This document shows, piece after piece, positions 16,691-25,554 of a stretch of 64,000 nt of DNA. The stretch spans positions 3,192,136 to 3,256,135 of the forward strand of contig CP129481.1 in NCBI GenBank assembly GCA_030583905.1, in the 5' to 3' direction. Position numbers and translations under genes: made by a program. Numbering within the stretch: the stretch's first letter is position 1; every line of letters begins with the position of its first letter. A model generated the notes under the pieces. The model saw only the letters and a program-made list of their open reading frames with translations, ran no database searches and had not been told where the DNA came from. This DNA comes from Anaerolineales bacterium. Lineage in GTDB: Bacteria > Chloroflexota > Anaerolineae > Anaerolineales > Villigracilaceae.

Positions 16691-17384
16691 AAACTCTGAC
16701 AACCGGGAAATCGAAAAATTCGACAGGGTATCCCATACTTGGTGGGACCCGAAGGGAGAGATGGGCACGCTGCATACCATCAACCCACTGCGCACCAAAT
16801 TCATAATGGAAAAACTCACCACGCCCAACCCAAGAATTTTGGATGTGGGCTGCGGGGGTGGAATCCTTTCTGAGGCGTTGGCAAAAGCCGGGGCGCAGGT
16901 AACAGGCTTGGACTTGTCCGAAGCGTCGCTCCACGTCGCAAAGCAACACGCGCAAAGCCAGGGACTTGAAATCGACTATCGCTATGAAAGCGTGCAGGAT
17001 GTCGCCAATGCGCAGGCAGGGACGTTCGATGCGGTCGCCTGTATGGAGATGCTCGAGCATGTCCCCGAGCCTGCCAGGGTGATCGCGGCATGTATGCAGG
17101 CGTTAAAACCCGGCGGACATGCCTTTTTCTCCACCATCAACCGCACGCCCAAGGCGTTCCTGTTCGCCATTATCGGCGGGGAATATATTTTGCGCCTGCT
17201 CCCGCGCGGTACCCACAATTACTCCATGCTCATCCGCCCGGCGGAACTAAAACAATGGTCACGCGATGCAGGGCTGGATTTCATACGCCTTGCGAGTTTA
17301 ATGTACAACCCTTTCAATGGCAGTTGGAAGGTTGCCGACGACAAGGAAGATGTAAATTACATGGCACATTTCATGAAGAAATAA
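16677..17384 (+). CDS. UbiG-type SAM-dependent O-methyltransferase
   Basis: A protein of 235 aa. REIEKFDRVSHTWWDPKGEM and LHTINPLR near the N-terminus are a UbiG hallmark, and ILDVGCGGG (~residue 60) is SAM motif I; MLEHVPEP and ALKPGGHAFFSTINR follow. UbiG methylates hydroxyls of ubiquinone intermediates, but Chloroflexota are not known to make ubiquinone and no other ubi gene except a UbiA-type gene is present. Its place between a carbocycle-forming enzyme and a prenyltransferase suggests it methylates their product (inference). It overlaps the upstream gene by 14 nt. Confidence 0.88.
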   Translation: MKSFENSDNREIEKFDRVSHTWWDPKGEMGTLHTINPLRTKFIMEKLTTPNPRILDVGCGGGILSEALAKAGAQVTGLDLSEASLHVAKQHAQSQGLEIDYRYESVQDVANAQAGTFDAVACMEMLEHVPEPARVIAACMQALKPGGHAFFSTINRTPKAFLFAIIGGEYILRLLPRGTHNYSMLIRPAELKQWSRDAGLDFIRLASLMYNPFNGSWKVADDKEDVNYMAHFMKK

Positions 17385-17402
17385 CTCAAGGGAGAACCTG
17401 CA

Positions 17403-18311
17403 ATGAAACGTTTTTGGGCGCTTTCGAGAACGACGCACGGGGTTTTAGACCTTGCCACGCCGGGCTTTATTGCCCTGCTCTGGCTGGGAGATTTTCCCCC
17501 ATTATGGACAATTGCGCTTTCACTATTCACGGCTTTTGCCGCCTACACCGCCATCTATGCGCTGAACGATCTTGTCGGTATTGCAGTGGATAAGGAAAAA
17601 TTTACCGGGGAGATCAACGCCGGGTATTCGGTCGAAGCATCCGAGTTGCGTCACCCGCTGGCGCAAAATGCGCTCAGTTTCAGCAGCGGATGGTTGTGGT
17701 TTGCCGGGTGGTTCATTGCGGCATTGATCTTCTCCTATCTGCTCAACCCATTCATCGTCGCCATCCTCATAGGTGCGACGATCCTTGAAGTGATCTACTG
17801 TCTGTTGCTCAAAGTCACCTACCTGCGGACCTTCGTCAGCGGGCTGGTCAAATCCAGCGGACCCATTGCCGCAATCTATGTCGTTGACCCCGCCCCCGCG
17901 CTGCCTTCCGTCCTGCTTGTGCTGGCATGGGTATTCGTCTGGGAGATCGGCGGGCAGAATATCCCTGCCGATTGGAACGACACGGTGGAAGACCGGCGCG
18001 TCCATGCCAAGACCATTCCCCTGCAACTCGGGACTCAAACAGCAGGCATCCTTGTCTTGTTGACGCTTGGCTTGACCGTAGCGATCAGCCTACTCCTGCC
18101 GCGCGTTTCACCTCTTTCACTGGGATGGTCATATCTGTTGGCTAGTGCATTGGCTGGTTTTTTCCTGCTTTTGAAGCCCGGATACGAATTATTCAAACAT
18201 CAAAACGAGGGACGACGGGCGGCAAAGTTGTTCGATAACGCCAGCCTTTACCCGATGGCGCAGTTTGTAATACTCACCATCTTTCTGCTGATTGGCAAAT
18301 TTACCCCGTAA
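17403..18311 (+). CDS. UbiA-family prenyltransferase (EboC-like)
   Basis: A protein of 302 aa with about eight or nine membrane segments. UbiA proteins attach an isoprenyl chain to a ring acceptor inside the membrane. The first Asp motif reads NDLVGIAVDK, so the middle Asp of NDxxDxxxD is Gly; the second, DWNDTVEDRRVHAKT, is intact. GGGAG lies 8 nt before the ATG, 18 nt after the UbiG-type gene. In ebo clusters a UbiA-like EboC accompanies a cyclase and a TIM-barrel protein, as here. The acceptor and donor are unknown. Confidence 0.85.
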   Translation: MKRFWALSRTTHGVLDLATPGFIALLWLGDFPPLWTIALSLFTAFAAYTAIYALNDLVGIAVDKEKFTGEINAGYSVEASELRHPLAQNALSFSSGWLWFAGWFIAALIFSYLLNPFIVAILIGATILEVIYCLLLKVTYLRTFVSGLVKSSGPIAAIYVVDPAPALPSVLLVLAWVFVWEIGGQNIPADWNDTVEDRRVHAKTIPLQLGTQTAGILVLLTLGLTVAISLLLPRVSPLSLGWSYLLASALAGFFLLLKPGYELFKHQNEGRRAAKLFDNASLYPMAQFVILTIFLLIGKFTP

Positions 18312-18324
18312 AAGGAAAACTATC

Positions 18325-18906
18325 ATGCCGCCAAAACCAAAGCTCAACAGCGACGAGATCCTAAAAGCCGAGTACACCTACATCGCAGACACCGTCTTTC
18401 AGGCAAATGAAGACCGCTCGCGGGTTACATCCTTTTACTTTGTCACAGTCGGCTCGCTGGTCGCAACCATTCTCGGCACGTTATTCTCGGAAGACAACCT
18501 ACAAGGCGCAGCGCTCGCTTTCTCAGGCTTGTTCCTAATATTGACGATCCTTGGCGGATTGACGCTGGCACAACTCGCCCGTTTACGCGCCGCATGGCAC
18601 GAATCCGCGCAGGCAATGAATGTGATCAAAGATTTTTATATCAGGCACAATAAAGAGATCGAACCCGCCTTCAAGTGGAGGCTGAAAACCCTTCCCCCAA
18701 CCGATAAACCTTTTAGCATCGCCAACTTGATGGCGGTGGAAGTCACCCTGCTGAGCGCCGTCACAAGCGCCGCTGCGGTCTATTTTCTCCTCTTTTATTT
18801 TAGAACGGTCGCAGGCTGGGACTGGGCGATCCTAGCCGCCACTCTGCTGATCGCCTATTTCGCCCAATGGAAATGGTACAAATATCTGCTTGTGGACAAC
18901 CAATAA
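18325..18906 (+). CDS. Unrecognised membrane protein in the cyclase operon
   Basis: A protein of 194 aa with four likely membrane segments (about 40-60, 65-87, 138-158 and 163-180) and a charged middle loop (HNKEIEPAFKWRLKTLPP). I do not recognise the family. The start at 18325 is preferred over an upstream ATG because AAGGAAAA precedes it. It sits 13 nt after the UbiA gene and 2 nt before the flavoprotein gene, so it belongs to the operon. Confidence 0.75.
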   Translation: MPPKPKLNSDEILKAEYTYIADTVFQANEDRSRVTSFYFVTVGSLVATILGTLFSEDNLQGAALAFSGLFLILTILGGLTLAQLARLRAAWHESAQAMNVIKDFYIRHNKEIEPAFKWRLKTLPPTDKPFSIANLMAVEVTLLSAVTSAAAVYFLLFYFRTVAGWDWAILAATLLIAYFAQWKWYKYLLVDNQ

Positions 18907-18908
18907 AA

Positions 18909-19499
18909 ATGTCCCGAAACTACGAAAACCAACCTCCAACCTCCTTTCAACGCCTGCCCGAATACAAGCGTGAAGATGACTGGATCCGCGACCTGCTCCA
19001 CCGCGGACAGATCGCCCATATCGCCTCGCGCTGGGACCTCCAGCCGTTCATCAACCCCACGACCTTTTTCTACGACGAAGACGGCCACCGCATCATCTTC
19101 CACTCGAACATCGCCGGTCGCATCCGCGCCAATATTGAACGCCACCCTGAAGTCTGCGTGGAAGTGAGCGAGTTCGGGAAACTGCTGCCCTCCAACATCG
19201 CGCTGGAATTCTCGCTCCAATATCGCTGCGCCATCGTCTACGGCAAGGCACATGTCATTGAGAATGAAGAAGAAAAGCGGGACGTCCTGCACAAATTGGT
19301 CGGGAAATATTTCAGTGAAATGGAAATCGACAGGGACTACCGATCCGCAACCGACAAGGAGTTGAAGCGTACATCTGTCTATGAGATCAAAATCGAATCC
19401 TGGAGCGGAAAAGAAAACTGGAAGGATGTCGCCGATCAAAGCGACGAATGGGCTCCGCTTGACGAAAAATGGTTCGATCTCTATAGAAATAAAGCTTAA
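18909..19499 (+). CDS. Pyridoxamine 5'-phosphate oxidase family flavoprotein
   Basis: A protein of 196 aa with an FMN-binding split barrel of the Pyridox_ox_2/NimA type (LLHRGQIAHIASRWDLQPFINPTTFFYDEDG; then IIFHSNIAGRIRANIERHPEVCVEVSE). Such proteins bind FMN or F420 and reduce or oxidise small substrates, or bind haem. AAATG follows the previous stop by 2 nt; the start gives the typical N-terminus and the frame upstream lies inside the previous gene. Its partner in the pathway is unknown. Confidence 0.82.
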   Translation: MSRNYENQPPTSFQRLPEYKREDDWIRDLLHRGQIAHIASRWDLQPFINPTTFFYDEDGHRIIFHSNIAGRIRANIERHPEVCVEVSEFGKLLPSNIALEFSLQYRCAIVYGKAHVIENEEEKRDVLHKLVGKYFSEMEIDRDYRSATDKELKRTSVYEIKIESWSGKENWKDVADQSDEWAPLDEKWFDLYRNKA

Positions 19500-19511
19500 C
19501 CTGGAGGAACT

Positions 19512-19760
19512 ATGTCCGAACAAACCCGCACCGAAGAATTCCGCGTAGACGGCGAGAAACTGGTCGCCAAGATCAAGGAATTGATCCATGAGGGCAACAT
19601 CCGCAGGCTGATCATCAAAGACAAGGATGGCAAGACCATGCTGGAGATCCCCGTCACCTTTGGCGTGGTGGGCGCATTGCTGGCGCCACAACTTGCCGCC
19701 ATTGGCGCCATCGCCGCATTGTTGACCGAAGCCACGATCGTTGTCGAGAAATCCGAGTAA
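19512..19760 (+). CDS. DUF4342 small membrane-associated protein
   Basis: A protein of 82 aa matching DUF4342: a charged N-terminus with EGNIRRLIIKDKDGKTMLEIPVT and one hydrophobic hairpin (GVVGALLAPQLAAIGAIAALL) near the C-terminus. CTGGAGG lies 7 nt upstream. The function of the family is not established. It is the seventh gene of the operon beginning at luxS, counting luxS as the first. Confidence 0.82.
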   Translation: MSEQTRTEEFRVDGEKLVAKIKELIHEGNIRRLIIKDKDGKTMLEIPVTFGVVGALLAPQLAAIGAIAALLTEATIVVEKSE

Positions 19761-19765
19761 CCAAA

Positions 19766-20353
19766 ATGGACATCTTTGCCGTCATTTACTTCATCGGCAT
19801 TGTGATCGAAACCATCATCCGCGTACCGATCCGCAAGGCTCAGCAAGGTGATGCAAAATCCGAGCGCCGCATTACGACGCAGGAAAAAACCATGCTGCTC
19901 CTTTTGTGGCTGGGGATGTTCCTCATCCCGATCATCTATGGAGCTACGAACTTGCTGGACTTTGCCGATTATTCCATCCCTGCATGGGCGGGATGGCTGG
20001 GCGTGGTTATTTTTGCAGGCGCGATCTTTGTCTTCTGGCGCGCGCACGCGGACCTGGGACTTAACTGGTCGCCCACGTTGGAGATCCGTGAAAAACACGA
20101 ACTGATCACACGCGGGATATACGGCATCATCCGCCACCCAATGTATGCTTCGCAATTTCTGTGGGTGATCGCCCAGCCCTTGCTCCTGCAAAACTGGATC
20201 GCGGGTTTTTTCAACCTGCTCATCTTCATCCCGTTCTATTTCCTGCGCGTAAAAGCAGAAGAACAATTGATGCTGGATTCGTTCGGCGAGACGTATGACG
20301 CATATATGAAAAAGACAGGCGCGGTATTTCCAAAATTCGGAGGTAATGCGTGA
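19766..20353 (+). CDS. Isoprenylcysteine carboxyl methyltransferase-like (ICMT/PEMT) protein
   Basis: A protein of 195 aa with about five membrane segments. The C-terminal half contains [28 protein letters not shown] and [20 protein letters not shown], the SAM-binding pattern of ICMT-like membrane methyltransferases. These methylate lipid-soluble or prenylated substrates, which fits the prenyltransferase two genes upstream in the functional chain (inference). Its TGA overlaps the GTG start of the next gene. Confidence 0.85.
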   Translation: MDIFAVIYFIGIVIETIIRVPIRKAQQGDAKSERRITTQEKTMLLLLWLGMFLIPIIYGATNLLDFADYSIPAWAGWLGVVIFAGAIFVFWRAHADLGLNWSPTLEIREKHELITRGIYGIIRHPMYASQFLWVIAQPLLLQNWIAGFFNLLIFIPFYFLRVKAEEQLMLDSFGETYDAYMKKTGAVFPKFGGNA

Positions 20354-20769
20354 AATCCTACCGCAAGGAACTGTGGTTCAATATTCCATCCCGCCGCGGG
20401 TTTATCAACATTACTCCGCAAATCGAGGAAGCTCTGCGCGAAAGCGGCATCAAAGAAGGATTGCTTTTGTGCAACGCCATGCATATTACCGCATCCGTTT
20501 TCATCAACGACGATGAAAGCGGGCTGCATCACGACTACGACAAATGGCTGGAGCGACTTGCTCCGCATGAGCCGGTCAATCAATACCGCCATAACGACAC
20601 CGGCGAAGACAATGCCGATGCGCACATGAAGCGCCAGCTCATGGGACGGGAAGTGGTGGTGGCAGTTACGAACGGTCAACTCGATTTTGGGACGTGGGAA
20701 CAGATCTTCTACGGCGAGTTTGACGGGCGCAGACGGAAGCGCGTGCTGATAAAGATCATTGGGGAATAG
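20350..20769 (+). CDS. YjbQ (UPF0047) family protein
   Basis: A protein of 139 aa. [36 protein letters not shown] and [18 protein letters not shown] are the conserved blocks of YjbQ/UPF0047. Some members have weak thiamine phosphate synthase activity in reported complementation work; the physiological role is uncertain. It starts with GTG at 20350, with GGAGG 6 nt upstream, and overlaps the ICMT-like gene by 4 nt. Confidence 0.88.
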   Translation: MKSYRKELWFNIPSRRGFINITPQIEEALRESGIKEGLLLCNAMHITASVFINDDESGLHHDYDKWLERLAPHEPVNQYRHNDTGEDNADAHMKRQLMGREVVVAVTNGQLDFGTWEQIFYGEFDGRRRKRVLIKIIGE

Positions 20770-20777
20770 AGGAGAAC

Positions 20778-21302
20778 ATGAAGCTACCAGGAAAAACAAT
20801 TGCCACCTTGATCGCCGAAGGTGTAGAGGATCTTGAATATTACGTCCCGCTCATGCGCTTACAGGAGGAGGGCGCAAAGGTGTTATCCGCTGCACTCGAC
20901 CTCAAGCCCGTGCGCGGGAAGAATGGTCTGGTTATCGCACCGGACGCGAAAATCGAAGACCTAAAAGCGGACTCACTCTTTGCGTTAATTCTGCCCGGCG
21001 GCTGGACGCCCGATAAATTGCGCCGCTATGACGTCGTCAAGAAACTGGTGAAGGACATGGATGATGCGGGCAAGATCATCGGCATTATCTGTCACGGCGG
21101 CTCGATCGCGATCTCGGCAGGCATCATCAAGCAGGGTCAGCGCGTGACAGGCTCCACAGGCATCAAGGATGACCTTGTCAATGTCGGCGGGGTTTGGGTG
21201 GACGAACCCGCCTTCCGGGAACGCAACCAAGTTTGGGGGCGGGTCGTGGCGGATATTCCCGATTTCAACCGCGAACTGGTCAGGGCGTTGGTCGAAGGAT
21301 AG
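20778..21302 (+). CDS. DJ-1/PfpI family protein
   Basis: A protein of 174 aa. The nucleophilic Cys lies in IGIICHGGSIAIS (~residue 97), with an upstream Glu in AEGVEDLEYYVP and the ALILPGGWTPDKLR strand. Members act as glyoxalases, deglycases, chaperones or amidohydrolases, so the activity cannot be assigned. AGGAG precedes the start. It is the last gene before a strong terminator. Confidence 0.87.
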   Translation: MKLPGKTIATLIAEGVEDLEYYVPLMRLQEEGAKVLSAALDLKPVRGKNGLVIAPDAKIEDLKADSLFALILPGGWTPDKLRRYDVVKKLVKDMDDAGKIIGIICHGGSIAISAGIIKQGQRVTGSTGIKDDLVNVGGVWVDEPAFRERNQVWGRVVADIPDFNRELVRALVEG

Positions 21303-21312
21303 ATATAATGCA

Positions 21313-21345
21313 AAAGCGGTCCGCTGCAATGCAGCGGACCGCTTT
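21313..21345 (+). terminator. Terminator ending the luxS-to-pfpI operon
   Basis: A 15-bp perfect stem (AAAGCGGTCCGCTGC / GCAGCGGACCGCTTT) with a 3-nt loop. The arms end in A and T runs, so it may work for both the plus-strand operon and the convergent ABC operon. Confidence 0.85.
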
Positions 21346-21362
21346 ATTCCTGCCCTGTTACA

Positions 21363-22424
21363 TCAGTCTTTCAGGATCAAGACCGCCTTGTTGGAACAGG
21401 TTACTTTGCAAGCATCCCCAATAGTTGGAAGTTCGAGCGAGGGGCGATTGAATGTATCCATACTGAATTTCCGTTTGCCGATCGTCATTTCCACACGCAC
21501 GACGGAACCAAGGAAAGTAATATTTTCCACCTTTCCATCGAACACATTTTCCTTGCTCCCCTCGGCAAGAAAATTCAATCGTTCGGGGCGGATGGCGATC
21601 GTTACTTTATCACCCCTGTTTTTCCCTTTCAAGTCATTGGATGATTCGAGCTGGATCCCGTCCATGCTCAGAACACCCTTGGCAGGGTCCATGATTTCAG
21701 CTTCAGCTGTATTCAGCGAACCGACAAAGCTGGCAACAAAACGCGTGGTCGGGAAGTTGTAGATCTCGAACGGCGTGCCAACCTGCTCCATTTCGCCGGC
21801 ATTCATCACAACGATACGGTCGGAGAGGGAAAGCGCCTCCTCCTGATCGTGGGTGACGTAGATGGCGGTGATGCCCAACTTCTGTTGGATGCTGCGGATC
21901 TCGGCGCGCAGGGAAACACGGATCTTGGCGTCCAGTGCGGAGAGAGGCTCGTCGAGGAGCAGGACTTCGGGACGAATTGCCAAAGCACGGGCAAGAGCGA
22001 CGCGCTGCATCTGTCCACCTGAAAGTTGGTACGGAAAACTGTTCGCCTTATCTTCCATGTGAATGATGGAGAGCATTTCGTTTACGCGTTTTTTGATATC
22101 GGCATCATTTTCCTTGCGAACACGCAGACCAAAGCCAATATTCTGGGCAACGGTCATATTGGGAAAGAGCGCATACGATTGGAATACCATGCCAACGTTA
22201 CGCTGATTCGGTGCCTTGTCGGTGATATTCTCACCTTCAAGAGAGATTGCCCCTGAGGAAGGAAGTTCAAAGCCTGCAATCATGCGCAGGGTGGTCGTCT
22301 TTCCACAGCCGGACGGTCCCAGGAATGAGACGAATTCGCCTTTCTTCACATCCAAGTTGAAATCGTGGACGGCAGTGAAATCCCCAAAATATTTTGAAAT
22401 GTTGGTAAGTGCAAGGTGGGTCAT
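21363..22424 (-). CDS. ABC importer ATP-binding protein (PotA/FbpC type)
   Basis: A protein of 353 aa. Walker A GPSGCGKTT (~37), Q-loop, signature LSGGQMQRVALARAL (~135), Walker B VLLLDEPLSALD and the switch His in VTHD are all present, followed by a TOBE-like C-terminal domain from about 235. It would energise the two permeases encoded upstream. It is the last gene of the importer operon. Close relatives serve polyamines, ferric iron or aminoethylphosphonate, so the substrate is open. Confidence 0.92.
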   Translation of the reverse strand: MTHLALTNISKYFGDFTAVHDFNLDVKKGEFVSFLGPSGCGKTTTLRMIAGFELPSSGAISLEGENITDKAPNQRNVGMVFQSYALFPNMTVAQNIGFGLRVRKENDADIKKRVNEMLSIIHMEDKANSFPYQLSGGQMQRVALARALAIRPEVLLLDEPLSALDAKIRVSLRAEIRSIQQKLGITAIYVTHDQEEALSLSDRIVVMNAGEMEQVGTPFEIYNFPTTRFVASFVGSLNTAEAEIMDPAKGVLSMDGIQLESSNDLKGKNRGDKVTIAIRPERLNFLAEGSKENVFDGKVENITFLGSVVRVEMTIGKRKFSMDTFNRPSLELPTIGDACKVTCSNKAVLILKD

Positions 22425-22440
22425 TTACATTCTCCGTAGT

Positions 22441-23271
22441 TTAATGTCCGCCAGCCGCCTGTCCCTGACCGCCAGTGATGAGTTGGATCAAGCCCATTGC
22501 AACCCATGTGAGCAGGAAACTCACAAAGGAGAGCGCAGCGGGCTCATAGGCGCGGTGCTGTCCGAGCAGGAAGAGATAGGGACCAAAAGCCTGTACACCG
22601 AGGAAGGATGCCAGTACCACCTCCCCCACCACAATGGCAAACGTTAGCAGCGCTCCGCTTAACAACGCCGAGCGGATATTCGGAAGGATGATACGGGTGA
22701 TGATGGTGAACCAATTCGCCCCGAGGCTTTGAGCCGCTTCGGTCAGGGTGCGGATGTCCACCGTGCGCATGCCCGTATCCACGGAACGATACATGTACGG
22801 CATCGAAAGCACCATGTATCCCGCCACAATCAGGATGTTGGTTCCCAGCTTAAACTGCGTCAGCGGGCGCATGAAAACGATGTCGGTGAAGGGAATGGTA
22901 AACGGCGTACTATAGATACGGATCATGCCAAAGACCAGAATGATCGCGGGAACTACAAAGGGCATCAATGTCAGAAATTCCACAATGCGACGCGCCTGCG
23001 GGAGCTTCAAACGGATCCAGTAGGCGGTCGGCACAACCAAAACAATGGATGCGAAAATGGTCGCCAATGCCAATGTGTTCGAGAGAAGGAAACTATCCCA
23101 AAAACGCCGGTCGCCGAACGATCTCTCATAGGCTTTGAACGGGTCCGCAGGGTCCCAGCTTAACGAAAAGGCAACCGTGGCGTAGAGCGGCAGGATGAAA
23201 TATAACGCGCCCAAAATAAACCAGAACCAGCCCCAAAACGGAAATCTACGAATTCGCGAAAGGAAACTCAT
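22441..23271 (-). CDS. ABC importer permease, second subunit
   Basis: A protein of 276 aa with six membrane segments and the EAA loop EAAQSLGANWFTIITRIILPNI (~residues 165-187), which contacts the ATPase. The frame is open much further upstream, but the start at 23271 overlaps the stop of the first permease as ATGA and gives a normal length. Family: binding-protein-dependent permeases of the PotC type. Confidence 0.9.
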   Translation of the reverse strand: MSFLSRIRRFPFWGWFWFILGALYFILPLYATVAFSLSWDPADPFKAYERSFGDRRFWDSFLLSNTLALATIFASIVLVVPTAYWIRLKLPQARRIVEFLTLMPFVVPAIILVFGMIRIYSTPFTIPFTDIVFMRPLTQFKLGTNILIVAGYMVLSMPYMYRSVDTGMRTVDIRTLTEAAQSLGANWFTIITRIILPNIRSALLSGALLTFAIVVGEVVLASFLGVQAFGPYLFLLGQHRAYEPAALSFVSFLLTWVAMGLIQLITGGQGQAAGGH

Positions 23272-24152
23272 TTCAGCCACCTTTCCGTCCTTGCCTGAAG
23301 CAATGAATATCCGGTCAAAGAGACCGCCATGATGAAGACCATGCCGACCGCCATCGCGTATCCCAAGCCGGGATTGTACAAAACATCGCCTCGGATCTGC
23401 GCTCCAATCTGAATCGTGACCAGTCCGATCCGCCCGCCGGTCAGGGCATAGGCGGTGGCATACGCGCCAAAGGCGTTCCCGAACAACAAGATCATGGAAC
23501 CAAGGATGGACGGCAGCAAGACAGGCATTGCAACCCTCAACCAATATTGGGTGGTGTTCGCGCCGAGATTTTCCGCGGCTTCGCGCCATTCCTTCTTCAA
23601 TCCATCCAATGCCGGAGCCATGATCAATACCATCAAGGGAAATTGAAAATACATGTACACCAGACTCAATCCTGCAAAGCTGTAGAGATTGAACCCGGAA
23701 GCATAGACATCCATATTAAAGACGTTCTTTAAGATCGCAGTGATAAAACCCTGCCGTCCGAGCGTGGCGACGAAGGCAAACGCAAGCGGAACCCCCGCAA
23801 AGTTGGATGCAACCCCGGAAAAAGTGATCAAAACCGAACGAAGCGGTTTGGGAAGCCCGCCCACCGTGACCGAATAAGCAAGCAGAAAACCAAAAATGCC
23901 TCCGCCAAGCGCGGTCACCGCGCTGATCTGAATGCTCAACCGGTACGAATTGACGATAAGCGGTTCGGTGAACAACTGTCGGATATTATCGAACGTAAAC
24001 GATCCGTCCGGCGCCGAGAAGCTTGCCGTTAACAATCGAAACGATGGCAGGAGCAGAAAAAGAATAGCAAACAGAAAAAAGGGTACAACGCCAAGCCAAG
24101 TTTTCCAGCTCGTGGCGGACCTGGGACCCTTGAAAGTAGAAGCCTGCGCCAT
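23268..24152 (-). CDS. ABC importer permease, first subunit
   Basis: A protein of 294 aa with six membrane segments and the EAA loop EAAENLGANTTQYWLRVAMPVL. The start at 24152 is chosen because AAGGA lies upstream and the following residues lead into the first membrane helix; the open frame continues to 24215. It is separated from the binding-protein gene by a hairpin, a common arrangement that lowers permease expression relative to the binding protein. Confidence 0.9.
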   Translation of the reverse strand: MAQASTFKGPRSATSWKTWLGVVPFFLFAILFLLLPSFRLLTASFSAPDGSFTFDNIRQLFTEPLIVNSYRLSIQISAVTALGGGIFGFLLAYSVTVGGLPKPLRSVLITFSGVASNFAGVPLAFAFVATLGRQGFITAILKNVFNMDVYASGFNLYSFAGLSLVYMYFQFPLMVLIMAPALDGLKKEWREAAENLGANTTQYWLRVAMPVLLPSILGSMILLFGNAFGAYATAYALTGGRIGLVTIQIGAQIRGDVLYNPGLGYAMAVGMVFIMAVSLTGYSLLQARTERWLK

Positions 24153-24184
24153 AATCACATCCTTAACTTGTGGTCTTGCTGTGA

Positions 24185-24212
24185 CGAGACCCCGCCAAAA
24201 GGCAGGGTCTCG
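24185..24212 (-). terminator. Intercistronic hairpin after the binding-protein gene
   Basis: CGAGACCC and GGGTCTCG pair (24185-24212), extended by GCC/GGC around an AAAA loop. There is no T run, so it is more likely an mRNA-stabilising or partial termination element than a full terminator. Confidence 0.6.
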
Positions 24213-24234
24213 CACATATCAACAACGATTGACC

Positions 24235-25386
24235 TTACTTGATGTCGGAACCAACCGCAGAGTCCCAGTTCTTGGTGATCAACTCATTGGCTGCTGTAAG
24301 CTGGTCCAGTGACGGGAAGACCGCACCGGAAACATCGGGCAGTTTATCAAGCAGTTCCTGAGGAATGACGCCGCGTGCGCGCAGGTCAGGTTCGCGGATC
24401 GGGTGGCAGTATCCTTCCATCCACAAAAGCTGTCCTTCATCCGAATACAGGAATTCCATCCACAAGCGGGCGGCGGCAGGCTGGGGCGAGTAAGCGCTGA
24501 TCGCCTGGACATACACACCTGCAAAACGACCCGTGGCGGGGATCACCACCGTGGCGTTCGGGTTGCCTTCGAAGGTATCGATGGCGGAGAGGGCATTATA
24601 GTCCCATGTGATGCGGATTGGAATTTCACCGGTGGCGACCAAGCCATTATTGGCGATCAAGGGGATCAGGTTGCCAGCCGCGTTCAACTGGGCAAAGTAA
24701 TCCAGACCGGGCTGGGCGTTATCCAACGAACCGCCATTGGCGAGCGCTGCGGCGTACACGGACTGGATCGCCTGATTGGAAACGCGCGGGTCACCGGAGA
24801 GGGCGATCTGTCCCGCATATTTCGGATCGAGCAGGTCAGACCAATCTTGCGGCACGTCCGGCTGGACATCGGTGTTCACGAGGAACGCCAACACGCCATA
24901 GTAATCGCCATACCAGTATCCATCGGAATCTTTGGCATCGTCAGGAATGGTATCCCATGTGGAGACCTTATAGGGAGTGATCAAGCCTTCCGCTTTGGAT
25001 GATTCACCCCATGAGAAACCAACGTCAATGACATCAGGAGCCTGGGGACCTTTGTTGTCCTTGTTCGCCTTGATGGCTTCGATCTCGTCAGCGGAGCCGG
25101 CGTCAGGATTCAATTCGTTAACAGTCAGCCCGTACTTGGCTTTGAAGGCATCGATGACGCCGCCGTAATTGCACCAGTCATGCGGAAGGGCAATGGTGGT
25201 GAGCATACCTTCGGCTTTCGCCGCGGCGATCAGAGCATCCATACCGCCGCCGTCTTCAACGGACGTGGCGGTGCTCCAATCGAAATCGCTGGAAGAACCG
25301 CCGCCACCTCCGCCGCAAGCCGACAAGATGGTAGCTGCAATGATGAACAGTGCGAGCAATTGATAGGCAAATTTCCTGGTACTCAT
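24235..25386 (-). CDS. ABC importer solute-binding lipoprotein
   Basis: A protein of 383 aa. A lipoprotein signal ends at ILSACGGGG, so the mature protein would be anchored at the outer face of the membrane. The fold is a two-lobed binding protein of the PotD/FbpA/AfuA cluster (TIALPHDWCNYGGVIDAFKAKYG near the N-terminus; TVVIPATGRFAGVYVQAIS later). The start at 25386 follows AGGAG by 9 nt; the open frame extends to 25503. The ligand cannot be inferred; the neighbouring catabolic locus makes an amine plausible (inference). Confidence 0.88.
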   Translation of the reverse strand: MSTRKFAYQLLALFIIAATILSACGGGGGGSSSDFDWSTATSVEDGGGMDALIAAAKAEGMLTTIALPHDWCNYGGVIDAFKAKYGLTVNELNPDAGSADEIEAIKANKDNKGPQAPDVIDVGFSWGESSKAEGLITPYKVSTWDTIPDDAKDSDGYWYGDYYGVLAFLVNTDVQPDVPQDWSDLLDPKYAGQIALSGDPRVSNQAIQSVYAAALANGGSLDNAQPGLDYFAQLNAAGNLIPLIANNGLVATGEIPIRITWDYNALSAIDTFEGNPNATVVIPATGRFAGVYVQAISAYSPQPAAARLWMEFLYSDEGQLLWMEGYCHPIREPDLRARGVIPQELLDKLPDVSGAVFPSLDQLTAANELITKNWDSAVGSDIK

Positions 25387-25487
25387 TCTCTCTATCTCCT
25401 TAGGTTGATTTTTTGGATTCGACGATATCGAGCACTTCTCACACGTTCCCTTCCAGACACCTCCATTTCTGTTAATAAATTGTTGAT

Positions 25488-25516
25488 ATTTTAACATTTT
25501 CAATATTCAAAGTCAA
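25488..25516 (-). promoter_or_regulatory. Promoter of the ABC importer operon
   Basis: On the minus strand TTGACT (25511-25516), a 17-nt spacer and TAAAAT (25488-25493). The expected start near 25481 leaves a leader of about 95 nt. It separates the importer from the phosphate transporter gene, which ends at 25555. Confidence 0.78.
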
Positions 25517-25554
25517 ACAGAGCTTTGAATAAATTGAACAAATCCAGCAGTACT

